From DASVAL01 sp035649575 (GTDB lineage Bacteria; Planctomycetota; UBA1135; UBA2386): a stretch of DNA of 12,380 bases. Location: the NCBI GenBank assembly GCA_035649575.1, contig DASRJH010000275.1, positions 1 to 12,380 of the forward strand, given 5' to 3'. Below the pieces are notes generated by a model, which was not told the DNA's origin, did no database searches, and saw only the letters and a list, made by a program, of their open reading frames with translations. A program made the translations under genes and the position numbers. Positions 12,375-12,380 of this stretch are shown piece after piece. Positions within the stretch are counted from its first letter, which is position 1. Each line of letters opens with the position of its first letter.

Positions 12375-12380
12375 GCGGCG

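Overview
The window is about 12.4 kb of GC-rich bacterial DNA, roughly 70% GC in most genes by hand counts of sample lines. The best guess is a Planctomycetota bacterium. This rests on gene content: a Tat-exported, lipobox-bearing Gfo/Idh/MocA oxidoreductase, a sodium:solute symporter of the type common in that phylum, FHA-containing signalling proteins, a CxxCH multihaem fragment, and an almost complete absence of Shine-Dalgarno sequences. That is inference; no rRNA or other marker gene is present. I see no tRNA, CRISPR array, insertion sequence or phage gene.

Layout. Bases 1-565, minus strand: a hotdog-fold thioesterase followed by the 5' end of a gene that runs off the left edge. Bases 566-1216, plus strand: a short six-haem CxxCH cytochrome-like gene that seems broken by a one-base frameshift and has no export signal. 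Bases 1217-1544 carry no gene but hold several nested inverted repeats, a pair of 16-bp direct repeats and a very GC-rich hairpin. Bases 1545-2849, plus strand: the Gfo/Idh/MocA oxidoreductase. Bases 4897-2934, minus strand: a run of cutC, a GAF-domain protein and a cysteine-rich zinc-ribbon-like protein whose base composition is clearly lower in GC. Bases 4917-7435, plus strand: a membrane-anchored FHA/trypsin-like protease, then a MinD/FlhG-type ATPase. Bases 10382-7603, minus strand: a sodium:solute symporter, then an FHA-GGDEF protein that converges on the ATPase gene. Bases 10485-11523, plus strand: a ferredoxin-like protein with an altered ligand set, then a SAM-dependent methyltransferase resembling phospholipid N-methyltransferases. 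Bases 12374-11537, minus strand: a small membrane protein and a DinB/DUF1572-like protein.

How the genes may work together. The most coherent neighbourhood is 4.9-8.5 kb, with two FHA proteins (one fused to a transmembrane serine protease, one to a GGDEF domain) flanking a MinD-like ATPase. FHA domains typically read phosphothreonine, so this could be a small phospho-signalling and localisation module, but no kinase is visible in the window and the link is inference. The other genes look like ordinary metabolic or housekeeping genes in short operons. Several gene borders carry strong hairpins: 642-661, 1445-1482, 2859-2879, 6353-6379, 7422-7467 and 10439-10473. None has a U-tract, so their role as terminators or regulatory structures is unproven.
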